Of a stretch of 64,000 bases of DNA, positions 1 through 15,781 are shown piece by piece (position 1 is the first letter of the stretch; each line of letters begins with the position of its first letter). This DNA comes from Cacajao melanocephalus. Taxonomy: Eukaryota; Chordata; Mammalia; Primates; Pitheciidae. The DNA lies in the NCBI GenBank assembly GCA_963573385.1, contig CAUYLG010017783.1, positions 37,646 to 101,645 of the forward strand, written 5' to 3'. The translations under genes were made by a program, and so were the position numbers. The notes under the pieces are model-generated. The model saw only the letters and a program-made list of their open reading frames with translations, was not told the origin of the DNA and made no database searches.

Positions 1-455
1 GGCATTAGACTGTTAAAGCAAACTAAATATGGCCTGAGAAGGACTTTGTACTTCTTTCTAGATTTGAGTCCTTGTGGACAAACTATAACCTAGCCTAATA
101 GGCAGACAAGATTGAAAACCTAACTTAGGAGTATGCACGTGTAACAATAGCTGAGTCTTAGCCAATCCCAGCAGCAGCCGTATTTCAACTACTCGTAGAC
201 AGTGGTCAAACTGTGTTCAAATAAGGCGAACACCAACTTGTAACCAATCCAGCTACTTCTGTACCTCACTGCTGATTTCTGTACGTCACTTCCCTTTTTT
301 TGTTTATAAATTTATGCTAGCCACAAGGCATCCCTGGAGTCTTTCTGAATCTGCTGTGATTCTGAGGGCTGCCCAATTTGCAAATTGTTCATTGCTCAAT
401 TAAACTCCTTTAAATTTAATTCAGCTGAAGTTTTTCTTTTAACAAGACAGAGGCA
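1..455 (+). mobile_element. ERV1-type LTR (3' part, solo or truncated)
   Basis: The stretch looks like a class I endogenous retrovirus LTR. It has a TATA-like box (tttataaattta near 303), a G/C-poor R-like region, a polyadenylation-type AATTAAA near 399, and ends in a U5-like 'ttttcttttaac'. I do not see its left end, which may lie outside the window. No gag, pol or env follows directly. Family name not assigned. Confidence 0.55.
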
Positions 456-765
456 ACCCTAGTGCTTTAGGTTCCTACATGTAAGCAGACTGGAACCCAA
501 TGTAAAGAGTAAAACCAAACTAAAGACTACCAATAAGAAAACTCTAGCTAACCTCTAACTAGGGTCTTTCCACCTAAACCAGTGAAGTACACTTTCATCT
601 TCCCTTTGCATAAAAGCTCACTGCCCACGCTGCTGCAACAAAGCATTCTGAATTTCTTTTGATTCCGAGAGCTACCAATTCATGAATTGTTCTTTGCTCA
701 AAATAAACTATTAAATATATATTAACTAAGGTTTTTAAACCTGAGTAATTTAAACATTAGAAACA
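456..765 (+). mobile_element. Second LTR-like unit in tandem
   Basis: This segment repeats the ending pattern of the preceding LTR (Ala-box-like 'gctcaaaataaactattaaat' near 697, then 'aaggtttttaaac'). It also has a 'gcataaaagctc' TATA-like motif near 608. It is clearly diverged from the first unit, so it is probably a related but different LTR rather than the partner LTR of one provirus. It is followed by about 50 bp of AT-rich sequence before an Alu. Confidence 0.4.
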
Positions 766-776
766 TTAAATTTCTA

Positions 777-1917
<1,141 letters not shown>

Positions 1918-1924
1918 TAACACT

Positions 1925-2125
1925 TACCAAGACTGATCCGGCAGCTGCCATTGTCAAATGTCCGATACATCTGCAACAGAGACTGACACTGAGCCCTGAT
2001 GCGGCACATTCCTCAATGAGACCAACTGGCCACTTGATGGAAGTTGACTACCTGAGGTCTTTTCCATCCTGGAAGGGTCAGTGGTTTGATCCCACAGGGT
2101 ATATTCAGGTGATGAGTTTTCCTAT
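1925..2125 (+). pseudogene. Endogenous retrovirus integrase fragment
   Basis: A short plus-strand stretch around 2039-2110 reads like the start of a gammaretrovirus-like (ERV1) integrase core, with the conserved 'WKGQ' neighbourhood at about 2071-2082. It extends only about 60 codons, with no flanking pol. It is an old, inactive scrap. It lies 1.2 kb from the LTR units at the left edge in the same orientation, so the two may be remnants of one provirus broken by later insertions, but this is inference. Confidence 0.45.
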
Positions 2126-2308
2126 ATAAATATAAATGTCTAAACATAATTCTTTGTCACTGAATAGAAAGCTTCGGAATATATATATAATAATATTATT
2201 TAGGAAAACATTTAGATAATATAAAAACAGCATTAAATATTGATACATATGTAGAACTTGTAATTTTTAATATATTGATTACACACTACACTCTCTGCAA
2301 GGTTTCAG

Positions 2309-2422
2309 GTGGTAGACAGTAAAGGCGGTGAAGATCTCTTGCTTTGCAGAAATATTTCTTGGATTTCATATACTTTTAAGGCTGTATTGGAAGCTGGCAA
2401 AGATCCCACTGAGTCCTGGCTG
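2309..2422 (+). CDS. Candidate coding exon, unrecognised gene (penultimate)
   Basis: I do not recognise this product. The segment is bounded by a plausible 3' splice site (…ctctgcaaggtttcag, AG at 2307-2308) and a near-perfect donor (CTG|GTAAGT, cut after 2422). It is 114 bases, exactly 38 codons. Only one frame is open; the other two hit stops within 12 bases. The frame encodes a mixed hydrophobic and charged segment ending in …KDPTESWL. It joins in phase 0 with the open segment at 3396. Upstream is only repeat sequence, so any earlier exons would lie outside the window. It could equally be a non-coding RNA exon or chance. No homology search was possible. Confidence 0.3.
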
Positions 2423-2754
2423 GTAAGTAAACACAGCCTGCTTTTTAGCTTCCAGCTCTTTGCAGAGAACCATGATCCTCCTTTTCCTTTCTCCAGGCCT
2501 AACCCACTTCTTCCTACGCTCAGATTTCTGATTCTGGAATACAAAACATACACTGTGAAAGCCTGAGGGATAGGAATGCCCTCCCATCCCCACCCCAGCC
2601 CTCTATCCTCTTAGCCCCCACGCCTGTCACAATTAAACACAGCAGCAGTGAGCGCTAGGACCCAGCACTTCACCGTTCTGGGGACCCTCTGTCTGTAGTG
2701 GGTGAAGACCCGCTGAATCTTTCTTGTTTTGTTTTTTAAAAAATTTTGTTTGCC

Positions 2755-2930
2755 TTTTTTTTTTTTTTTTTTTGAGACTGGTGTCTTACAATGTCGACCA
2801 AGCTGGAGTGCATGGCACAATAATAGCTCACTGCAGCCTCAAATTCCTGGGTTTCAGGCAGCCCTCCTACAGCAGCCTCCTTGGTAGCTGGGACTACAGG
2901 CTGCGCCACAGTGCCTGGCTGAATCTTGTT
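2755..2930 (-). mobile_element. Alu monomer (FLAM-like)
   Basis: A reverse-oriented Alu-like monomer starts with a T run at 2755 and ends at gcctggct 2930. The 10-bp flank GCTGAATCTT occurs both at 2712 and at 2928. This suggests a target-site duplication, with the intervening T/A-rich stretch 2722-2754 belonging to the retroposon tail. Confidence 0.75.
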
Positions 2931-3395
2931 GAAAGGAGCTTAGAACCGGAGGCGTACTGAAAACCACTAAAGTGAGTGAGGCACCAGCATACTAATGGTG
3001 CTCCACTATCACCCAACATCCCAGCGTCGGGGTTGCTGCTGGTATCCTTCTACCCTGTTAGGTGTGGGATGAACACAGAGCTCAGGGAGGGGCAAGAAGG
3101 CACAGGGACTTCATGTTTTCCAGTCTGGGCAAGGAAAGGGCAGACTGTCTCAATGCCTTCTTTAGAAAGAGAGGGTTTGGCCCTCCCTTTTTGCATAAAC
3201 TGCTGAGACATGCAACACTGTAAGAATACCCAGAATTTATTGCAAGCTCTCCAAGATTTGGTTCAATCTGATTTATCATTTTCAAATTCCACTTAATAGT
3301 GTGTATTTCTTCCTGATTTTATGTTATTTATTACCCTGTCCTAACCAGAATGCTTTTGAGTTTCCCCTGGTGTTTTTTTTTTTCCTTTCTCGTAG

Positions 3396-3644
3396 GTTGA
3401 AATTATCAAGGAGTTTGAGATCTTCCTACCTGTAAAAGTTTGCAACCCAGCCAATGAACGGAGCAAAAAATATGATGTCAAAATATTTTACATACTGAAT
3501 TTCAAAAAGCAATCATTTGAGATTTTTGAGACACTAATGTATTCTTTATACCAACTTCAACCAAAGGGATGGCAAAAAGCAGGGAAGATTGTTTCATTAT
3601 TGAGGATAAAGATCAATTCTATTTTACAAGACTGGAATCTTTGA
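3396..3644 (+). CDS. Candidate terminal coding exon, unrecognised gene
   Basis: This segment follows a strong acceptor: a T-rich tract at about 3370-3390, then tttctcgtag (AG at 3394-3395). In phase 0 with the donor at 2422 it stays open for 82 codons and ends at TGA 3642-3644. The other two frames close within about 40 bases. The first 35 codons look coding (VEIIKEFEIFLPVKVCNPAN…), with a Lys-rich amphipathic stretch after. No polyadenylation signal lies within about 600 bases, and a MIR-like piece begins soon after, so the last part may be chance. The intron would be 973 bp and contains an Alu monomer. Function unknown. Confidence 0.3.
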   Translation, partial: VEIIKEFEIFLPVKVCNPANERSKKYDVKIFYILNFKKQSFEIFETLMYSLYQLQPKGWQKAGKIVSLLRIKINSILQDWNL

Positions 3645-3654
3645 GAATTAAGTA

Positions 3655-3730
3655 AGACAAGGTTTGCAAAGCACCTGGTAGTTTGCCTGGCACACAGAAG
3701 GTGCTTAATAACTCAGCTGTCATTATGTTT
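3655..3730 (+). repeat. MIR fragment
   Basis: The phrase 'aaagcacctgg…gcctggcacacagaaggtgcttaataa' is the 3' half of a MIR consensus in forward orientation. Confidence 0.6.
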
Positions 3731-3872
3731 TATATGTACAACAATAACGCTATGGTGCAGTTTAGGAAGACTTTCGCTAGCTCTAAACCAGCCCTTCTCA
3801 CAGGTTAATGTGTAGTTAAATTACCTGGGGTTTTGTTAAATTGCAGATTCTGATTCAGTGTGTCTGGGCTGA

Positions 3873-4202
<330 letters not shown>

Positions 4203-4504
4203 TAAGAATTTTCATGGCTGTAAACGAAGCTGTTCCTCAAAACAAACCCATGACCATTCCCCATGCCACCAACTGGCAGCTTGACTAGTAGCTGGTATAA
4301 CGTAACTTTCAGCTTTTCAAACAAATAAACTTCCATAGTGTTTTAGACCCTAATCTATAAAAAGGGCAGCATCTTGTGGCTATTCATGACTTGTCTTGCC
4401 TCTACCATAGTCTTCTGGAATCCCCTGCTGACCCTAGCCTGGTGTGGGGAGTGAAGAGGGTTGTCCTTCACTCGAGGAGGCAGGGTGCACAGTGCAAAGG
4501 GGCT

Positions 4505-4720
4505 CAAGAGGCAAGAAGATCTGGTTTCCAACCCTAGCTCTGCCACTGACTACTTGCGTAACATTGAGAAAACCACTTAACTCCTCTGAACTTCAATCGT
4601 CTCCTCTCTAATCTGCAGATAACAATTTCTACTACTTAGTATGATTATGTGGATTAAATCAAGTACTGGAGTTCAAATGCCTAACCCTGTCCAAAGCAAG
4701 CGTGCTATAATTAATAGGCT
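4505..4720 (+). repeat. MIR fragment
   Basis: The order 'ctctgccactgac…cacttaactcctctgaac…ctgcagataac…ggattaaatcaag' follows the MIR core in forward orientation. Confidence 0.7.
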
Positions 4721-4764
4721 AATTTATGGGGCAATGATTATGCACCACATGGGCTAAGAGTTTT

Positions 4765-4950
4765 CTATTTTATTCCATCTAATCTTCACAACAACGTGAT
4801 GAGCAAGGCACTATCATCACCATTTTACAAACAGGAAAACCAGTGCTAAGAAGATGTTATCCTGCTCAAGGTCACATAACCAGAAGGTGAGGAAGTCATG
4901 ACTGGAAGCCCAGGTCTGCCCGATTTCAAAGCCTAAGCTCTTAAATCACG
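4765..4950 (-). repeat. MIR fragment
   Basis: Reverse MIR: 'attttacaaacaggaaaac…ctcaaggtcacataaccag…agcccaggtctg'. Confidence 0.7.
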
Positions 4951-5289
4951 GCCATACATAACGTGGCTCAATAGAATGCCAGCCTGTACCAAATAATTCT
5001 GTTTTCTGGCTGCTCTGATAAACCTAAGGGCAATCAATAAATAGTCTATCTGTCCTTCCAAGTTTCCTCAGATACACTCAGAGTCTTCTAAGACATTCTC
5101 CTCTTGCCAGCTGACCCTGAAAATATCCCAATACAGACCAACAAATAGATACAACTCCACTCCTCTTTAAAATTCTGATCTTTCCCACAGAACTTTCTTT
5201 GCTGCTTAAACAGGAGTATCATTAGATAAAGTAATAATGGTAATAACCAGGGAAATTAAAAAAATGGAATGCTAGATCTAGAAGAACCC

Positions 5290-5400
5290 TAGAGATCAGC
5301 CAGCCCTCCCGCTTCATTATACAGATGTGGATGCTGAGTCACCGCCCAAGGTCACACAGCTGGTCAGCAGCAGCCTTCACCCCAGGGCCCAATCACCTCC
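5290..5400 (-). repeat. MIR fragment
   Basis: Reverse MIR core ('acagatgtggatgctgagtca…caaggtcacacagctggtcagca'). The following 5400-6105 is AT-rich unique-looking sequence in which I see no gene or repeat that I can name. Confidence 0.6.
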
Positions 5401-6105
5401 CACATAACTGACTTCCACTTACAATCCAATTTCAAACCCAAAGTTCAGACTCTTAAAGGATTTGCAGCCCATTTTCCCTTTTTCCCAGTAGTTGAAAGCT
5501 TGTGACCTGTCACAGCTGCTGAGCAAGGGAGGAAAGCAGTGGAGAAAATGCATTCTCATCTAGGAGAAGAGAAGCTGCCCAGGATCGCCAAACACCAAGT
5601 CGTAACAGTTATCCTTCCATGCTGATAGCTTAGAATGATTCTAGGGTGCCTGGAAGAGCAAAAACTCTAGATACTAGAGGCAAGGCCTTCTCAAAGGAGG
5701 ATCTATTCTCTGGATTGGTGTTTTGTCTTAACAACCCCACAACCCAATTAGCCTCAGGGAAAGAGTAAAGCCCACACTTTTCCTAAAGTACATTTGTGTT
5801 TACCTGCAGTGGTTTATTAACTTTTAAAATACTTATTTACTAAACGTTGTTCTCTTTTATTTATGATATACCCAGAGGCCTATGGACAAGTGAAAATACT
5901 TTTGTGAATTGCAAAATAAGACAACTTTTGGACATAATAGATATACATTACAGCAATCTTGTGGCAAGATACCTTACACTCCCTACCTACACCTCGTCTA
6001 TAGAGATCTTTAAAGAATCAGAACAGTGTGAAAAATCTGAATAACTCCAGCTTATACTCTGCTCATGGTGCTGGTGAAATGGTCAGGGATCATAAACCAG
6101 AATCT

Positions 6106-7730
<1,625 letters not shown>

Positions 7731-8849
7731 ACAAGAAATTCAAAGTGTGCACAGGGTACTCTAGGGAGTGTGTTGAAGGGAATGTTAAAAAAAAAAAAAG
7801 AGTTGCGGACTTGATTCCAGGAGTAGTGATACCAAGGAGAGGCCCTGCTCGACCCAGCTGGCCCAGTGTCAGGGCTTTGATCAGCAGCAGTGCAAAGCTA
7901 AGGACCAGGTGGTGGCAAGTGCTGATGAGAGGAACCCTGTCGGAATGGGCAGGCAAGCATCAGGCTGAGAGGGCAAAAGGGATGCTAGCAAAAGCCAGAG
8001 CTGAGGTATGGGAGAGAGCAGCAAAGGATATGTTGAGCGGCTACTGGAGAGCACCTCATGGACTCTTCTGGCCCCTCCCCCTGTGGCAATCAAAAGGAAA
8101 AGGAGTTTCTTCTGTGAAAAAAATATTTAGATTAATTACAGAATCCTCTTCAAGAAGGTACAATTGGTCAAGGCATCCCTAGGAGGCATGGGGTAGGATT
8201 TTGGCAATGGCCTCATCAACTCAGAGGGAGACACAGAAAGAAACATGCCCACAACTCCTTCAATTCTTGGAGAACCAATCCTCTAGGGGAAGGAGGATGC
8301 CACCCTGGGATGTTCTAATTCTGCACATCTCCTTTTTATGAGGCCCAGCGAGCACTCTTCCTGGAAGCCTATTCCCTGTTATTCCTTGAAATTTCATTTC
8401 AAAAATCCCTTCTACCAGGAGGTCTTCCTGGACACCACAGCAAGGCCATATTCATGTTCCTCTTCCCCACATTCACACACCACACTTGCAGCCCCTGCTT
8501 AGACGCTTAGTGGTACTCATGTACCACTTCCCCAGTGCATGGCACACGATGGGCACTGAATGCATGATTGCTGAAAGCATGCCAAAACAGGGTGAGCTCA
8601 TAGATGAGTCGGTTTTGTTCGCTGGACTGCAGCCTGCCCCAGCAGCGAAGCTGCAAACTGAGAAAAAAAGAAACCCACCAGCTAGACTCCTGTTCATGTG
8701 TCCTGTGTGGCCCCTCCTAAGGGAACAAAAGGTGGAAATTGAATTTAAAAACAAATCCCTGAACTTCAACCTTATCTATCATCATTCACATGCATAATTT
8801 GAGCTAGATTACAAACCTAAATATAACAGCTAAAATTACAAAGCTTTTC
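7731..8849. other. Unique-looking sequence
   Basis: Contains an A13 run at about 7788 and moderately GC-rich sequence. A long open frame on the plus strand (7637-8182) runs in from the Alu and reads through the A run. It has no recognisable domain and no splice-flanked structure, so I do not call a gene. Confidence 0.5.
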
Positions 8850-10140
<1,291 letters not shown>

Positions 10141-10208
10141 GTTAAGGAAACAAATGCTAAAGTATTTAGAGGAGAATTTTACTTAATCTGTTATTTACTT
10201 TGAAATTC

Positions 10209-10378
10209 TTTTTTTTTTTTTGGAGGGAGGGTCTCGCTCTGCTCTGCTCGCCACACTAGAGTGCAGTGGCGTAATCACGATTAAGTGCAGCCTCACCTTC
10301 TGGGCTCAGGCCATCCTCATGCTTCAACCTCTCCAGTAGCTGGGACCACGCACATGTGCCACCACACCTAGCTAATTT
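10209..10378 (-). mobile_element. Alu: Alu, right arm, split by L1
   Basis: Reverse Alu beginning at a T run. It runs through the right monomer and stops at 'acctagctaatttg', which is the centre of an Alu. The missing left arm is found at 17129-17260, on the other side of a near full-length L1. The flanks 'gaaattc' (about 10202) and 'gaaatac' (about 17262) are consistent with the original target-site duplication of the Alu. Confidence 0.9.
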
Positions 10379-11103
10379 GTTTTCTATTTGTTTATTATAC
10401 TTTAAGTTCTGGGATACATGTCCAGAACATGCAGGTTTGTTACATAGGTATACATGTGCCATGGTGGTTTGCTGCACCCATCAACCCATCATCTACATTA
10501 GGTATTTCTCCTAATGCTATCCTTCCCCTTTCCTCCCAACACCCAACAGGCCCCAGTGTGTGATATTCACCTCCCTCTTCCCATATGTTCTCATTGTTCA
10601 ACTCCCACATGAGTGAGAACATGCGGTGTTTGGTTTTCTGTTCCTGCGTTATTTTGCTGAGAATGATGGTTTCCAGCTTCATCCATGTTCCTGCAAAGGA
10701 CATGAATGCATTCTTTTTTATGGCTGCATAGTATTCCACGGTGTATATGTGCCACATTTTCTTTATCCAGTCTATCATTGATGGGCATTTGGGTTGGTTT
10801 AAAGTCTTTGCTATTGTGAATAGTGCTGCAGTAAACATACGTGTGCATGTGTCTTTTTAGTGGAATAATTTATAATCCTTTGGGTATATACTCAGTAATG
10901 GGATTGCTGGGTCAAACGGCATTTCTGGTTCTAGATCCTTGAGAAATCACCACACTGTATTCCACAATGGTTGAACTAATCTACACCTCTACCAACAGTG
11001 TAAAAGTGTTCCTATTTCTCCACATCCTTTCCAGAATCTGTTGTTTCCTGACTTCATGATTACCATTCTAACTGGCATGAGATGGTACTTCATTGTGGTT
11101 TTT

Positions 11104-11391
<288 letters not shown>

Positions 11392-12463
11392 CTCACTGTG
11401 GTTTTGATTTGCATTTCTCTAAAGACCAGAGATGATGAGCTTTTTTTTTCATACATTTGTTAGCCACATAAATGTCTTCTTTTGAAAAATGTCTTCATAT
11501 TTTTCACCCACTTTTTGAAGAGGTTGGGCCTTTATTTTTTGTAAATTTGTTTAAGTTCCTTGTAGAGTCTGGATATTAGCTCTTTGTCAGATGGATACAT
11601 TGCAAAAATTTTCTCTCGTTCTGTAGGTTCCCTGTTCAGTCTGACGATAGTTTCTTCTGCTGTACAGAAGCTCTTTAGTTTAATTAGGTCCCATTTGTCT
11701 ATTTTGTCTTTTGTTACCATTGCTTTTGGTATTTTAGTTATGAAATCTTTGCCCAGGCCTATGTTCTGAATGGTATTGCCTTGATTTTCCTCTAGGGTTT
11801 CTATGGTTTTAGGTCTTACATTTAAATCTTTACATTAAATCCATCTGGAGTTAATTTTTTTATAAGGTGTAAGGAAGGGGTCCAGTTTGTTTTCTGCATA
11901 TGGTTAGCTAGTTTTCTTAACACCACTTATTAAATAGGGAATCTTTTCCCCATTGCTTGTTTTTGTCAGGTTTGTCAAAGATCAGATGGTTATAGATGTG
12001 TGGTGTTATTTCTGAGGCCTCTATTCAGTTCCATTAGCCTATATATCTGTTTTGGTACCAGTACCATGCTGTTTTGGTTACTGTAGACTTGTAGTATAGT
12101 TGGAAATCAGGTAGCACGATGTCTCCAGCTTTGTTCTTTTTGCTTAGGATTGTCTTGGCTATACAGGCTCTTTTTTGGTTCCATATGATATTTAAAGAAG
12201 TTTTTTCTAATTCTGTGAAGAAAGTCAAGGGTAGCTTGATGGGAATATCATTGAATCTAAAAATTACTCTGGGCAGTGTGGCTATTTTCACAATATTGAT
12301 TCTTCCTAACCATAAGCATGGAATGTTCTTCCGTTTGTTTGTGTCCTCTTATATTTCCTTGAGCAGTGGTTTGTAGCTCTCCTTGAAGAGGTGCTTCACA
12401 TCCCTTGTAAGTTGTATTCCTACGTATTTTATTCTCTTTGTAGCAAATGTTAATGGGAGTTCA

Positions 12464-12745
<282 letters not shown>

Positions 12746-13387
12746 TCATGTACTGGTTTTCAAACGGAATACTTCCAGCTTTTGCCCATTCAGTATGATA
12801 TAGGCTGTGGGTTTGTCATAACTAGATTTTATTTTGAGATCTGATCCATCAATACCTAGTTTATTGAGTGTTTTTAGCAAGAAGCGGTGTTGAATTTTAT
12901 CGAAGACATTTTCTGCCCCTATTGAGATAATCATGTAGTTTTTGTCATTGTTTCTTTTTATGTGATGGATTACATGAATTGATTTGCATACGTTGAACAA
13001 GCCTTGCATCCCAGGGATGAAGCTGACTTCACCATGGTGGATAAGCTTTTTGATGTGCTGCTGGATTTGGTTTGCCAGTATTTTATTGAGGATTTTGCAT
13101 CAATGTTCATCAGGGATATTAGCCTAAAATTTTATTTTTTTGTTGTGTCACTGCCAGGTTTTGGCATTAGGATGATGTTGGTCTTATAAAATGAGCTAGG
13201 GAGGATTCCCTCTTTTTGTATTGTTTGGAATAGTTTCAGAAGGAATGGTTCCAGCTCCTCTTTGTACCTCTAGTAGAATTTGGCTGCGAATCCATCTGGA
13301 CCTGGGCTTTTTTTTTGGTTGGTAGGCTATTACTGCCTCAATTTCAGAACTTGTTATTGGTCTCTTCAGGTACTCAACTTCTTCCTA

Positions 13388-13492
<105 letters not shown>

Positions 13493-13637
13493 TCAGTGGT
13501 GATATCCCCATTACCATTTTTTATTGTGTCTATTTGATTCTTCTCTCTTTTCTTCATTAGTCTGGCTAGCACTCTATTTTGTTAATCTTTTCAAAAAACC
13601 ACCTCCCGGACTCATTGATTTTTTGAGGGGTTTTTCA

Positions 13638-13727
<90 letters not shown>

Positions 13728-14456
13728 TTAATTGTGATGTTAGATCTTTCCCGCTTCCTTCTGTGTGCATTTAGTGCTATAAATTTCCCTCTAAACACTG
13801 CTTTAGCTGTGTCCCAGGGATTCTGGTACATTGTGTCTTTGTTCTCATTGGTTTCAAAGAACATCTTTATTTCTGCCATAATTTTGTTATTAATCAGTAG
13901 TCTTTCAGGAGCAGGTTGTTCATGTTCCATGTAGTCGTGCAGTTTAGAGTGAGTTTCTTAATCCTGAGTTCTAATTTGATTGCACTGTGGCCTGAGACAC
14001 TGTTTGCTATGATTTCCATTCTTTTACATCTGCTGTGGAGTGTTTTACTTCCAATTATGTGGTCAATTTCAGAAAAAGTGCTATCTGGTGCTGAGAATAA
14101 TATGTATTTTGTTGATTTGGGATGGAGAGTTCCATAGATGTCAATTAGGTCCACTTGGTCCAAAGCTGAGTTCAAGTCCTGAATATCCTTGTTAATTTTC
14201 TGTCCCATTGATCTAATATTGACAGTGGGGTGTTACAGTTTCCCATTTATTGTGTGGGAGTCTAAGTCTCTTTGTAGGTCTCTAAGAACTTGCTTTACGA
14301 ATCTAGGTACTCCTGTATTGGGTGCATATATATTTAGGATATTTAGCTCTTCTTGTTGCATTGATCCCTTTACCATTATGTAATGCCCTTCTTTGTCTTT
14401 TTTTGATCTTTGTTGGTTTAAAGTCTGTTTTATCAGAGACTAGGATTGCAACGCCT

Positions 14457-14507
14457 TTTTGTTTTGTTTTGTTTTGTTTCGTTTTTTGTTTTTTTTTTTT
14501 TTTTTTG
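14457..14507 (+). repeat. (TTTTG)n / poly-T expansion in L1 ORF2
   Basis: A run of gttttgttttgtttcg followed by about 17 T occurs where L1 normally has a short T-rich stretch in the endonuclease region. It is an expanded microsatellite within the dead element. Confidence 0.8.
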
Positions 14508-14774
14508 GCTATTTGCTTGGTAAATCTTCCTCCATCCCTTTATCTTGGGTCTATGTGTGTCTTTGCGCATGTGAGATGGGTCTCCTGAATACAGCACACC
14601 AATGGATCTTGACTCTTTATCCAATTTGCCAGTCTGTGTCTTTTAATTGGGACATTTACCCATTTACATTTAAGGTTAGTATTGTTATGTGTGAATTTGA
14701 TCCTGTCATCATGATGCTAAGTGGTTATTTTGTCCATTAGTTGATGCAGTTTCTTCATAGTGTCAATGGTCTTT

Positions 14775-15781
14775 ACATTTTGGTATGTTTTTGCAGTTTT
14801 TCCTTTCCATATTTAGTGCTTCCTTCAGGAGCTCTTATAAGACAGGCCTGGTGGTGACAAAAATCCCTCAGCATTTGCTTATCTGTAAAGATTTTATTTC
14901 TCCTTCACTTATGAAGCTTTGTTTGGCTAGATATGAAATTCCGGGTTGAAATTCTTTTCTTCAAAAATGTTGAGTATTGGCCCCACTCTCTTCTGGCTTG
15001 TAGGGTTTCCATAGAAAGATCCACTGTTAGTCCGATGGTCTTCCGTTTGTTGGTAACCCAACCTTTCTCTCTGGCTGCCCTAAACATTTTTCCTCCATTT
15101 AAACCTTGGTGAATCTGACGATTATGTGCCTTGGGGTTGGGGTTGTCCTTCTCGAGGAGTATCTTTGTGGTGGTCTCTGTATTTCCTAAATTTGAATGTT
15201 GGCCTTTCTTGCTAGGTTGGGGAAGTTCTCCTAGATGATATCCTGAAGAGTGTTTTCCAACTTGGTTCCCTTTTCCCCATCAATTTCAGGCACACCAATC
15301 AAATGTAGGTTTGGTTTTTCACATAGTCCCATATTTCTTTGAGGCTTCGTTCATTCCTTTTTAGTTTCTCTAACCTTGATTTCACGCTTTATTTCATTAA
15401 GTTTATCTTCGATCTCCAACATCCTTTCTTCCACGTGATTGATTCAGCTATTGATACTGGTGTATGCTTCACAAAGTTCTCTGCTGTGTTTTTCAGTTCT
15501 GTCAGGTCATTTATGTTCTTCTCTAAACTGGTTATTCTAGTTAGCAGTTCCTGTAACCCTTTATCAGGGTTCTTATCTTCCTTGCATTGGGCAGAAACAT
15601 GCTCCTCTAGCTTGGAGGAGTTTGTTATTACCCACCTTCTGAAGACTACTTCTGCCAACTTGTCAAAGTCATTCTCCGTCCAGTTTTACTCCCTTGCATG
15701 TGAGGAGCTGTGATCCTTTGGAGGAGAAGAGGGATTCTGGTTTTTGGAATTTTCAGCCTTTTTGTGCTGGTTTTTCCTCAT
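14775..15781 (-). pseudogene. L1 ORF1 (RNA-binding protein), decayed
   Basis: ORF1p is the trimeric coiled-coil RNA chaperone of L1. The start is at the ATG at 15781. An in-frame stop appears early, at about codon 30, in the 'agggagTAAaactgg' context. The coiled-coil segment survives in pieces (about 15658-15389: 'LLTRITSLEKNINDL'), and the C-terminal domain survives at about 15087-14905. Stops and frame changes between these pieces rule out a functional protein. The minus-strand order ORF1 then ORF2, separated by about 65 bp, is the standard L1 arrangement. Confidence 0.88.
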
